This document shows positions 8,143-16,017 of a stretch of 19,404 nt of DNA, in pieces (the stretch's first letter is position 1; each line of letters begins with the position of its first letter). Below the pieces are notes generated by a model, which ran no database searches, had not been told where the DNA came from, and saw only the letters and a program-made list of their open reading frames with translations. Position numbers and translations under genes: made by a program. The stretch comes from Anaerolineales bacterium UBA6055 (GTDB lineage: Bacteria > Chloroflexota > Anaerolineae > Aggregatilineales > Phototrophicaceae): NCBI GenBank assembly GCA_002428985.1, contig DIYL01000036.1:1-19404 (forward strand). The letters run 5' to 3'.

Positions 8143-9288
8143 TTACTTCAAGATAACTTGATAGACATAAACACCTAAAGATTCCAAATTTCCTGAAATC
8201 GTATGATCATTCAACTCAAGGTCTTGTATTTGATTAATAAATGCGGACTGTAGCTCAATATTAATATTTGTGTCTAGAGGGATTGGTATTTGAGCATCCT
8301 CTATATCATATTCATTCATATTGATAACAACATAAGTTACTACATTATCCAATTTCCATTCACCTAGTATGACATTCGGATACTCAATATTAATTTGCCG
8401 AAGATCGCCATTTAATAAAATAGGCGATAGAATTTGAATTTCCTGGGCAAGACTAGATAATTCACTCCATAATTGAGGATCACTTTCGATATTCCATACA
8501 GGATCAAAATAGGTGTAAAACAAGATCCCATCAACACCACTTACCAGCGCTTGATAAGTCATATTGCGTACTTCAGCTGGCGTGGGAGGGCGTTTACCAC
8601 CTATTGATCCGCTTTGAATGTTGGCAAATATAGATACGTTAGAATCTTGTGTCTCGTTTATTGCACGTTTAAGTAAAAGCTCTGTTGTACTGATGGGATC
8701 ACTAGGAACACTATAGGTTTGTATGCCTATAATATCACTAACGTCACCCCAACTATCAAGGTTATTAGTAGAACCACTCATATAGGTGTATTTATTAGAT
8801 GCTATCCTTTTCATAACATCATGTTGTTCTTGAACCGATTGAACCGTATGGTCACGTGCTGGGCTATTAAAGTCATCTGCAATAAGCCACCCTATGATTG
8901 TTGAATAGGCTGAAAAATGTTGATACATAGCGAGTGGACCACTATCATCATTAGGCTCAATAATCAACTTAACACCAAGTTCTTCTGCTCGGTTTATAAA
9001 ATCGTCATCATCAAGGTCAAGTGCAGGATGCATAATATTAAACCCTGCACTCGCTGTCCTCTCTAGTGCTTGGTTTAGCTCTTCTTTTGTACTTGCCCAA
9101 GATACATGATACATACCAATCGGGAAAAAGCGTTCATTTTCAATTACAATCTTAGTATCTAAACGGTTGATTGCATAAACCTCATCTAGAGTATATGGTT
9201 CAACCCTAGAGGTAACTAAAAAAATAAGTCCAATAATTCCTACGATTAAACATCCTACAACAGCTAATAATGCAAGTTTCTTTTTCAT
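8143..9288 (-). CDS. Membrane-anchored TIM-barrel glycoside hydrolase-like protein
   Basis: I recognise the fold type but not a specific family. Residues 1-27 are KKK plus a hydrophobic stretch, an uncleaved anchor or signal peptide, which places the rest outside the membrane. RFFPIGMYHVSW (53-64) is the usual opening of GH2/GH42-like TIM barrels. GFNIMHPALDLDDDDFINRAEELGVKLII (82-110) is a strand-helix-strand unit. WLIADDFNSP (134-143) occupies the place where relatives often carry a DEP motif. A later block, PTPAEVRNMTYQALVSGVDG, is common in such barrels, and the last ~80 residues look like a C-terminal beta-sandwich. The gene sits 14 bp after the chain-length regulator and 26 bp before the flippase. 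A role in trimming or releasing the polymer is an inference. An inactive sugar-binding role is also possible. Confidence 0.65.
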   Translation of the reverse strand: MKKKLALLAVVGCLIVGIIGLIFLVTSRVEPYTLDEVYAINRLDTKIVIENERFFPIGMYHVSWASTKEELNQALERTASAGFNIMHPALDLDDDDFINRAEELGVKLIIEPNDDSGPLAMYQHFSAYSTIIGWLIADDFNSPARDHTVQSVQEQHDVMKRIASNKYTYMSGSTNNLDSWGDVSDIIGIQTYSVPSDPISTTELLLKRAINETQDSNVSIFANIQSGSIGGKRPPTPAEVRNMTYQALVSGVDGILFYTYFDPVWNIESDPQLWSELSSLAQEIQILSPILLNGDLRQINIEYPNVILGEWKLDNVVTYVVINMNEYDIEDAQIPIPLDTNINIELQSAFINQIQDLELNDHTISGNLESLGVYVYQVILK

Positions 9289-9302
9289 TCTTCTATTTCC
9301 CT

Positions 9303-10862
9303 CTAGCTACGGCTCAATAGAATTGCATCAACATTTTTATTGATTTGATTAAATTGAATCACTGACTTGTCAAGTTGCTCATAAGTGGTCTGTCTAGCTT
9401 CTGCTACAATAATTAACTTCGATTCAATTGAACTTGCAAGGACGAGACTTATACTTGATGTTAATGATGCGTCTGTATCAAACAGTACAACATCAAATTC
9501 AAATTCTGACTGAATGATTTCAAGATATTTGTGAAAGTCTTTTAAGTTAGATAAGATATGTAAAATTGAATTTATCTCATCTTGAATACCTCGTGGAAGA
9601 ACATATAGGTTTTGTATAGTCGTTTCTTTAATAGCTTTGGTGATAACCTCTAAAACCGCTTTCTCAGATTTATCATTAGGTTCTTTCATTACTGTAATGA
9701 GTCCAACCTCATCGTCAATTTCAAATATTTTATGCTGGCTTGGGTTACATAATCCGACATCAACGATCAAGACTTTTAACCCTGATGCTGCAATTATAGT
9801 ACCTATATTGGCGGTAACTAGCGATTTGCCCTCTCCATCTTGAGGGCTAGTAATAACAATATTTGACGTAATATCGTCCTGTTGAGAAAATAATCCCGCT
9901 TGTATGATGCGAAAACTTTCTGATTCAATGGTAAGAGGTTTTAAATGAGTGACCAACCAAGATTTGCTAGGTTTACGAGTAACTTTTAAAGATGGAATAT
10001 CTCCAAGGAGGGAAACATTATAAATTCTACGCAAATTAACAGAATTTTGGATTGTCTGATCAAATTCATGGAGTAAGAATATGATAGCAGTAGACAAAAG
10101 TAAACCTATTACTGTTCCCAATCCACCTGTGACAAAAGCGCTTACACCAGATGCTTTAGTAGGTATGCGGGCGTGTTGCAAAACCTCAAGAGAATTCGAG
10201 CTTTGTCGTAAGCGTGAAAGCGTCTCGGTAATTTGAATAATATTACTGGAAACTAGATTGATTTGATTTGAGAGATTAAAGCGATCTTGTCGCAAAATTG
10301 TTGAGCTCTCTGTAGATGGCGCCACCATGATTAACTCTTTGACAGAGTCAAGTTCACTCTGTAAATCTATTAGCTCTTCAGACATTTTTTCTAGTTCTGT
10401 TTCAAGAACCTCAATTTCTTGTTTTTCCCCATTTATGTTGTTAGGACCCCGAGCAATAAGCTCATCAGTTAACGTATTTGCTATTAAAGCTGCTGTTTCT
10501 GGATCTTGGTGTTCAGCATTAATTTCTAAAATAGATGTTTCACCAATGATAATAGTTTTAGTTGTATCATATAACTGATCAATTGTGGTATCTATTTCAG
10601 TTTTCTCAATAATTGCTTGTAATAATTCGGCTGTTCGTGAGATTTCGGCATAGATTTTTACAAGCTCTATACCTGCAACAATGTTTTGTGGATCAGGGTT
10701 TTGCGTAACTAAGTATCCACCCACTAATAGTTTGGCAGAAGTTGCATAAACTTTGGGGCGAGTTATTTGATAACCATAACCAAAAGCACCGAAGATAATA
10801 CTGACAATTATGATGAGAAATATATTTTTACGAATTAAGCGAAGGTAGATAATCAGTTCCAT
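9303..10862 (-). CDS. Chain-length regulator fused to a BY-kinase-like domain (Wzz/CpsCD type)
   Basis: This 519-residue protein joins a Wzz-type polysaccharide co-polymerase to a cytoplasmic BY-kinase-like ATPase, the layout of Wzc-like PCP-2a proteins. TM1 is near residues 14-31 and TM2 near 241-265. The region between them is external and helical, with coiled coil near 144-225. The kinase-like domain has a Walker A SPQDGEGKS (339-347, K346). The Walker A' motif reads VLIVDVG (364-370), so the second Asp of the usual D-x-D is Gly370. Walker B reads VVLFDTD (458-464) instead of the usual IDTPP. The C-terminus ends NVDAILLSRS without the tyrosine cluster of BY-kinases. It may bind ATP but probably does not act as an ordinary autophosphorylating kinase. 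Expected role: control of polymer length together with the polymerase. Confidence 0.87.
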   Translation of the reverse strand: MELIIYLRLIRKNIFLIIIVSIIFGAFGYGYQITRPKVYATSAKLLVGGYLVTQNPDPQNIVAGIELVKIYAEISRTAELLQAIIEKTEIDTTIDQLYDTTKTIIIGETSILEINAEHQDPETAALIANTLTDELIARGPNNINGEKQEIEVLETELEKMSEELIDLQSELDSVKELIMVAPSTESSTILRQDRFNLSNQINLVSSNIIQITETLSRLRQSSNSLEVLQHARIPTKASGVSAFVTGGLGTVIGLLLSTAIIFLLHEFDQTIQNSVNLRRIYNVSLLGDIPSLKVTRKPSKSWLVTHLKPLTIESESFRIIQAGLFSQQDDITSNIVITSPQDGEGKSLVTANIGTIIAASGLKVLIVDVGLCNPSQHKIFEIDDEVGLITVMKEPNDKSEKAVLEVITKAIKETTIQNLYVLPRGIQDEINSILHILSNLKDFHKYLEIIQSEFEFDVVLFDTDASLTSSISLVLASSIESKLIIVAEARQTTYEQLDKSVIQFNQINKNVDAILLSRS

Positions 10863-10895
10863 TTTGCTTACCTATATAATATACATAGTAGTGTA

Positions 10896-11600
10896 TTACA
10901 CTGAACATAAACGGTCTAAAATATCCGCAAGTTGAGTAAGTGATTTACAATCTTCATTAGCCTTATGCTCTTCAGTTGGTGGTTTGAGTTGTGAGTATTC
11001 TTGATTTAAATTTAACCAAATGGTTGACATTCCAAGTTGATTCGCGCCTAAAAAATCTTTTGTAGGATTATCACCTATATATATTGCGTTATGTGGTTCG
11101 ACTTGTAGTTGTTTAAGTACTTCCACATAAGGCCGTTGGCTTGGTTTCCAATTCTCACGTCCCCATTGATCAGAGAAGACAATAGCATCAAAATACTTTG
11201 CTAGCCCTAATGAGTTAAACTTATTTTGTTGTACAGTCAAATATCCATCACTCACCAAACCAATTTTGATACGACGTTGAGACAGATATGATAATATATT
11301 TGGTATTTCAGGATATGGTGTTATTGATGGTTTGTGAGTACGATAAACTTGCACTAACTGTTTGATAATGTTGATGTCATCATGAATATTGTAATGTTCT
11401 AGCCAAACATTAAATGTATTATTTCTTATCCCATCATGATAGAGTTTCTCCAGCTTAGAGTAACCTTCTTCATTTGCAATACCTATATGTTGTTCTGCCC
11501 ATACAGCACACGCCTTAAATCCACTCAAGATATATTGACTTTCAGGATATAGAGTATCATCCATATCAAATACGACTGCGGTTGAGATTTGCAACTTCAT
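10896..11600 (-). CDS. HAD-family hydrolase
   Basis: This is a haloacid dehalogenase-type hydrolase, most likely a phosphatase. Motif I is VVFDMDDT (9-16), with Asp12 as nucleophile and Asp14 as acid/base. Motif II is the Ser in LVSDG (115-119), motif III the Lys in NWKPSQ (152), and motif IV GDNPTKD (176-182). A helical cap lies between motifs I and II (about 20-95). The length of 234 residues is standard. The gene overlaps the ATP-grasp gene by 35 nt. The annotated ATG directly abuts an AGGAG, whereas the TTG at 11592-11594 (codon 3) lies 6 nt from it, so translation may start there. HAD and ATP-grasp genes are often neighbours in surface-polysaccharide loci. A sugar or aminoacyl phosphate substrate would fit but is unproven. 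Confidence 0.85.
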   Translation of the reverse strand: MKLQISTAVVFDMDDTLYPESQYILSGFKACAVWAEQHIGIANEEGYSKLEKLYHDGIRNNTFNVWLEHYNIHDDINIIKQLVQVYRTHKPSITPYPEIPNILSYLSQRRIKIGLVSDGYLTVQQNKFNSLGLAKYFDAIVFSDQWGRENWKPSQRPYVEVLKQLQVEPHNAIYIGDNPTKDFLGANQLGMSTIWLNLNQEYSQLKPPTEEHKANEDCKSLTQLADILDRLCSV

Positions 11601-12576
11601 CTCCTGTCAAATAATAAGACTGATCATAGCGCGATAAGTATAAGGGTTCATCATAGTTTCTAGGACTAGGAACATCTATTGAGATGTTTGCGGCATTAGC
11701 TAACAAAATCTTCGGATAATTGACACCTGCGGCAATTCCCAAAGGTACACCACCTCCAAATCGCGCATTAATCTCAGTAAAGTATGGAATACCATCGTTC
11801 ATAATACATTGGATAGTAATAGGCCCTATGGTTGGCAGGTTTTCTGCGATAAGTCTACAATCTGAAATAATATCTTCATTGATAATGGTTTTTCCTCTTA
11901 CAACTTCTCCTCCACGCACTTGAATACGTTGCCGAGAGACCATTGTCAGAAATTTATGATCCAAGCTACAAATCACATCATTGGTAATTTCAGCGCCAGG
12001 TAAGAATTCTTGAATAATTGGATCAGGTACGTAATCCGTAAAAAATTCAAGTTCATTCTTTGTTCGGATGGGAAATGTGTGGCTAGAAGCACTACCATGG
12101 CGTGGTTTAATAAATAGTGGAAAAGGTGGAAGGTTATTCCAATCTAAATCTACAGGTAGCCATGATTGAGGTGTGTTAATACCTAAATCTTTGAAGAAAT
12201 GATATATCTTCCACTTATCATCACATTTTGCAGAAGCCTCAGAGTTAACTACAACAGGTTTAGTATTGATCGTTTTAAATAATTCATCATGAAATGCTAG
12301 TATGGGTATATCTGGATCAATAAGTGGGAAAATAAGATCGATAGCTTCTTTTTTGCAGATTTTTAGAAGGGTTGGAATATATTGATCATCTGAATATCGC
12401 GGTACTAAGTAATGTTTGTCAGCCTCTTGTATTGCAGGTGCTAGTGAGGAAATATCGGTAACAATAATATTTCCTTCAAGTTCAAGTTTTTCATATGCAT
12501 TTCTAAATGCACGGATCAGTTCAACCCGCCTTCCGACGCTGGTAAATAGAATATTAATCTGATTTTTCTTTTTCAA
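11566..12576 (-). CDS. ATP-grasp ligase (carbamoyl-phosphate synthase large-subunit-like)
   Basis: This is an ATP-grasp enzyme, which activates a carboxylate as an acyl phosphate and joins it to a nucleophile. The N-terminal pre-ATP-grasp domain begins NILFTSVGRRVELI (8-21), a common start in CarB-like stand-alone ligases. The ATP-binding lysine is in FIKPRHGSASSH (155-166), followed by QEFLPGAEITND (189-200) and the metal-binding FTEINARFGGG (266-276, E268 and N270). The length of 336 residues matches the family. Translation starts with TTG, supported by AAGGGA about 8 nt upstream. It is the first gene of the minus-strand polysaccharide unit and overlaps the HAD gene. A likely role is attaching an amino acid or other acid to a sugar, but the substrate cannot be read from sequence. 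Confidence 0.85.
   Translation of the reverse strand: MKKKNQINILFTSVGRRVELIRAFRNAYEKLELEGNIIVTDISSLAPAIQEADKHYLVPRYSDDQYIPTLLKICKKEAIDLIFPLIDPDIPILAFHDELFKTINTKPVVVNSEASAKCDDKWKIYHFFKDLGINTPQSWLPVDLDWNNLPPFPLFIKPRHGSASSHTFPIRTKNELEFFTDYVPDPIIQEFLPGAEITNDVICSLDHKFLTMVSRQRIQVRGGEVVRGKTIINEDIISDCRLIAENLPTIGPITIQCIMNDGIPYFTEINARFGGGVPLGIAAGVNYPKILLANAANISIDVPSPRNYDEPLYLSRYDQSYYLTGDEVANLNRSRI
11601..11605 (-). promoter_or_regulatory. Ribosome-binding site of the HAD gene
   Basis: AGGAG on the minus strand lies inside the end of the ATP-grasp gene. It has zero spacing to the ATG at 11598-11600 but 6 nt to the in-frame TTG at 11592-11594, which favours the TTG as start. Confidence 0.5.
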
Positions 12577-12663
12577 ATGTAAATTCCCTTTATCCTAATT
12601 GCTTTGCCTATGTATGGGCTAAACCTATTGCAAAACACTTTTTAGTTGCTAATATTCTTTTCT

Positions 12664-12693
12664 TATATACTGAAGCTAAATCAGCTGAGTCAA
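12664..12693 (-). promoter_or_regulatory. Candidate promoter of the polysaccharide operon
   Basis: On the minus strand TTGACT (12688-12693) and TATATA (12664-12669) are 18 nt apart, about 88 bp before the first gene. The spacer carries the 8-bp palindrome TCAGCTGA (12681-12688), a possible operator half. The -35 box is a good match; the -10 box is only moderate. Confidence 0.4.
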
Positions 12694-12999
12694 CAATATT
12701 ATGCAATCTTTGTAATGTGAGTTTAAAATTTTGAATATCATCTCTTAAAGAGTTAATAAATTATCTATAAGTTTAATAACCTTCACATTGAAATTGGATG
12801 AGCTTACTTTAGGATGTCTTATACTTGATTTTTCTGAAAATTCACATAATTATTCATGAAGCTATTCACCAGCTAGAAATGCATAAACTTAATTACAATG
12901 TTATCTTCGGTTGTAATCCATATATTCTGTAATCGTAGGAACCTTAAACCACAAGTTAAAAAGCATATTGTCCCCGACTATCAATTTATTGGATGACTT

Positions 13000-13022
13000 A
13001 AAGAAGTTTTATACACCTCTTT
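13000..13022 (-). terminator. Possible weak terminator of the sugar dehydrogenase gene
   Basis: AAAGAGGT and ACTTCTTT on the minus strand pair over 8 bp (one G-U) around a 7-nt loop, about 42 bp after the stop codon. There is no following T tract, so activity is doubtful. Confidence 0.22.
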
Positions 13023-13064
13023 TATCATATATAAATCGGAATCAGTCTATAATTTTACACAAAA

Positions 13065-14261
13065 CTATTCATTGGCTACTAACTTCATCACACCACCAAG
13101 TCCATCAGCTAGACTATAGTAAGTTGTATATAATTCCCCATCATCACCAAAATCGATACCCGTAATGTTGACACCGCTGTTCATGAGAAATTCATTCTGC
13201 CATTCTTCATCAAAGTTACGATATACAGAATAAAAGTCCCCTGTACACCAGTCTGCATATATGTAAATTCCCTTAATCTCGGGAATTGCTTCACCATAGT
13301 AAACTTGTCCGCCGATAATAGCACATCCATTCACTCGTCTATCATAATCTACAATAGGCATAACCATATCTTCTTTTTCAGAATAAGATGTATCATATAA
13401 GGATCGCCCTTCATAAAGAGGCCAACCATAATTTGCACCTCCCATCTGATCACCGGGAAGAAAGTTCAATTCTTCAAACGACAATTCACCAACATCAGAG
13501 ATATATAGATCCCCTGTTTGTCTGTCAAATGCGAACTTATGTGGATTACGCAGACCATACACCCAAATAAGAATAGATGAACCTCCGAGACTAACATAAG
13601 GGTTATCTGCTAACAAACCATAAGGCGCATTCTCTTTGTCAACATTGATCCGTATAATTGTTCCCAATATGTTACTGAGGTCTTGAGCATTTGCACGAGA
13701 CTCATCACTACCACCACCATCGCCAAATCCGATGTAAAGATAACCATCAAGTCCAAAGCTCATTGCGCCTGCATTATGATCGGCTTCAGGTTGTTCTACA
13801 AAAAGAATTGGACGGCGGGATTCAGGATCAGCAATATTTGGATTATCCTCAGAAGCTTTATATTCAACGATTATTGTTGCATCATCTCTACGTTGAGTGT
13901 AATTGACAAAGAAACGGCGATTTGTAATAAAATCGGGATGAAAAGTGAGGCCAAGTAAACCTTGTTCATCATATATTTCTAGTTCGGTTACTTCTTCTCT
14001 AATATCTAAAAATGGTGTTTCTAAAAGTTCCCCATTTTCATCAATAATAAAAATTTGCCCTTCCTGTGAAACAACAAACAATCGATTTGATCCATCACCT
14101 GATCCCATAGCATATATAGGGCGAACAATATTATCCGCAATTTTTTCTAATGCAATTTTACTCCCGTCAGGCGGTGTATCGCGTCTTTCAGGTTCTGCTA
14201 TAACGATAGACCATGAGAGTAAAAGTATACAAATTACAAGAAGTTTATGCATTGTCTTCAA
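13065..14261 (-). CDS. Secreted PQQ-dependent aldose sugar dehydrogenase-like protein
   Basis: This is a soluble glucose/aldose dehydrogenase-type six-bladed propeller that would oxidise sugars outside the cell using PQQ and calcium. Family blocks seen are NRLFVVSQEGQIFII (59-73), GLLGLTFHPDF (101-111), DHNAGAMSFGLDGYLYIGFGDGG (161-183, with H162 where the catalytic His lies), LRNPHKFAFD (237-246) and YADWCTGDFYSV near the end. The reading frame opens with TTG at 14259-14261, but the ATG at 14250-14252 is preferred: it gives MHKLLVICILLLSWSIVIA, a standard signal peptide cleaved before EPE. The gene stands alone between two non-coding regions and follows the WD40 gene after a terminator. Related proteins exist that bind sugar without PQQ, so activity is not certain. 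Confidence 0.88.
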   Translation of the reverse strand: MKTMHKLLVICILLLSWSIVIAEPERRDTPPDGSKIALEKIADNIVRPIYAMGSGDGSNRLFVVSQEGQIFIIDENGELLETPFLDIREEVTELEIYDEQGLLGLTFHPDFITNRRFFVNYTQRRDDATIIVEYKASEDNPNIADPESRRPILFVEQPEADHNAGAMSFGLDGYLYIGFGDGGGSDESRANAQDLSNILGTIIRINVDKENAPYGLLADNPYVSLGGSSILIWVYGLRNPHKFAFDRQTGDLYISDVGELSFEELNFLPGDQMGGANYGWPLYEGRSLYDTSYSEKEDMVMPIVDYDRRVNGCAIIGGQVYYGEAIPEIKGIYIYADWCTGDFYSVYRNFDEEWQNEFLMNSGVNITGIDFGDDGELYTTYYSLADGLGGVMKLVANE

Positions 14262-14291
14262 ACCATCTATTCACTAACATATATAAACAAC

Positions 14292-14319
14292 AAAGGCATT
14301 TTTTCCCCAAAATGCCTTT
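14292..14319 (-). terminator. Rho-independent terminator after the WD40 gene
   Basis: AAAGGCATTTT (14292-14302) and AAAATGCCTTT (14309-14319) form a perfect 11-bp stem with a 6-nt loop, about 20 bp past the stop of the WD40 gene. Read on the minus strand it is followed by a T-rich stretch (GTTGTTTATAT). It should separate the WD40 and dehydrogenase transcripts. Confidence 0.7.
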
Positions 14320-14339
14320 AAAAAATAAATGTTCAATTT

Positions 14340-15527
14340 TTAGAAATTAGGAACAGCTTCGATATCCCAAATACGTACAGTAGAATCCGCACCCCATGAG
14401 ATAATTGTTGCCCCATCCGCACTCCATGTTGCGCCCATTACCTCACCATCATGGCTCAATGTTGTTAGAGACGTACCAGATGCAACATCCCAAACATTTA
14501 AGCTAGAGTCACCAAATGTTACTAACTGAGAGCCATCAAGGCTAAGTGCTAAACCATTTAAAGGAACGTCGGTCACAAATGTTTGGATTAAGTCACCTGT
14601 GATAGAATCCCAAAGGTAGGATGTTCCATCGGCGGTAACTGTGATAAAAGATGTATCATCATTAACCCACATTGCATGGGTTACAGGTAACTCATGGCCA
14701 ATAAGAATTGGTTCTACACCTGATTCCCAAATCCGCACAATTTCACCCGTTTCACGAACAAGGATGCGAGTACCGGAAGTATCCCACTGTGCATCTGCAA
14801 TTATTGCTGAATGAGGCAATGGTGTTGCTTGATTATTTGCAACTATCCATACTGAAAGTTCAGGTGCAACCTCTGTCCAGCTTATAATACGAGAGTCATC
14901 ACTACTGACGTCGGCGCCTAGCAAACCGTCAGGGTTAAGAAGTCGATCTTCATTTTCTGTGAGAAGACTTTCAGCATCGTCAAAGCTAGCGATCGCGATT
15001 TCACCATTGCCTGCCCACGCAAAAACTTGTGTGCCATCAGAATTCCATGCTGCACTGACAACACCATCTAAGAAAGATAATGAGCCAACTTCTGTTCCAT
15101 CGTTGCGCCATATCTGAACAAGTCCATCGGCGCCATAAGATAATATTGCGGTTTCAGCAGGATTCCAACTTGCTCCTATAACTGCGTCCCCATGCTTAAA
15201 ACTACCTGAAACATTTTCATCCGCATCCATAACGGTAACATTACCGTCAATTTCCCAAATGAGAATAAGTGTTTCATCACTGTTCCAAGTTGCACCGATC
15301 ACACCACTCTCGGTGTTTAATTCACGAACCAAATTACCAGAACTATCAGAAAGTAAAACGGATGGTGCCTCACTCCATGACATAATAATGGTTTCATCAG
15401 CATTCCAGTTTGCACCAACGACAGTATCTAAGTGGTCGATTATACCAATTTCATTGGATAATTGTGCAAAGCTTGTTACTGTTGTCATTAGTATAGTGAA
15501 TAGTAAAGTGAGTATGAGTTTTCTCAT
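14340..15527 (-). CDS. Secreted WD40-repeat beta-propeller protein
   Basis: This is an exported WD40-like protein with no recognisable enzymatic domain. Residues 1-21 are a signal peptide (MRKLILTLLFTILMTTVTSFA). The rest is about nine repeats of roughly 40 residues, each with a turn such as GANWN, GATWN, GASWN, SAAWN or GATWS and several ending in VQIW, VRIW or NVWD. Nine units exceed a single seven-bladed propeller, so one larger propeller or a closed ring plus extra blades is likely. Such proteins usually bind other proteins or surface polymers; the partner is unknown. AGGAG lies 9 nt before the ATG. It is a monocistronic unit with its own promoter and terminator. Confidence 0.82.
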   Translation of the reverse strand: MRKLILTLLFTILMTTVTSFAQLSNEIGIIDHLDTVVGANWNADETIIMSWSEAPSVLLSDSSGNLVRELNTESGVIGATWNSDETLILIWEIDGNVTVMDADENVSGSFKHGDAVIGASWNPAETAILSYGADGLVQIWRNDGTEVGSLSFLDGVVSAAWNSDGTQVFAWAGNGEIAIASFDDAESLLTENEDRLLNPDGLLGADVSSDDSRIISWTEVAPELSVWIVANNQATPLPHSAIIADAQWDTSGTRILVRETGEIVRIWESGVEPILIGHELPVTHAMWVNDDTSFITVTADGTSYLWDSITGDLIQTFVTDVPLNGLALSLDGSQLVTFGDSSLNVWDVASGTSLTTLSHDGEVMGATWSADGATIISWGADSTVRIWDIEAVPNF

Positions 15528-16002
15528 ATTTTATTACTCCTAAGTTTAGATAAATCACTACCATAATAGAAAAGTTAAGGATGGTAAGCAAAAAACACAA
15601 ATTGCATTGGTAGATGTTTAATCATTGAATATGAAATAATGACTTCAATAGAACATACTAAAATCAGTATCTTAAAAACTCATCAACTTTCAACACCATA
15701 TTTTAATATTAACACATCTTAAGATTAATCATAGTAAAATCAAGAGTAATTTCTATGAAATCTGAATTACATCCAAAAGGATAATGATTGAGGTAAACTA
15801 TTTTCATAAATGATAAGAGTTTACTTGAAAATACCATTTGTTAGAATGTAGTTGTCGAAACCGAGACTCAAAACCGAATGAAGAAGGTGTCGCATAAAAG
15901 AGTTTCTTGTATCAGTGCTTTGAGTTGATACATAGTAGTGAACAATTAAAACCCTACTTCCACTCAATTTAAGATGAGTGAGATGGAAAAGCTTACCCCA
16001 CA
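15528..16002. other. AT-rich intergenic region next to the insertion sequences
   Basis: Beyond the WD40 promoter this region contains no supported gene. Two 10-bp palindromes lie close together, TTAATATTAA (15703-15712) and ATCTTAAGAT (15716-15725). I looked here for the missing 3' part of the truncated parB and did not recognise it. Confidence 0.5.
15563..15591 (-). promoter_or_regulatory. Candidate promoter of the WD40 gene
   Basis: On the minus strand TTGCTT (15586-15591) and TATTAT (15563-15568) are separated by 17 nt, about 36 bp before the start codon. A good AGGAG ribosome-binding site (15537-15541) follows. Spacing and position fit a housekeeping promoter. Confidence 0.5.
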
Positions 16003-16017
16003 TGTCTAGCCCCAGTT

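Larger units (their letters stand above)
12577..13064. other. AT-rich intergenic region
   Basis: This stretch separates the polysaccharide operon from the sugar dehydrogenase gene. Apart from the candidate promoter, it holds two weak hairpins: ATTACAA/TTGTAAT (12892-12898 with 12911-12917) and an 8-bp stem with one G-U pair at 13000-13022 on the minus strand, just after the dehydrogenase stop. I see no convincing gene. Confidence 0.5.

Noticed and set aside
12968..13165. 65-residue open frame on the plus strand overlapping the end of the sugar dehydrogenase gene
   Set aside because: It overlaps a well-supported gene on the other strand and has His/Gln-rich, low-complexity content typical of antisense frames.
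15821..16003. 60-residue open frame on the minus strand next to the IS3 end
   Set aside because: No ribosome-binding site and no recognisable domain, and the start codon touches the IS3 terminus. It is most likely a chance frame.
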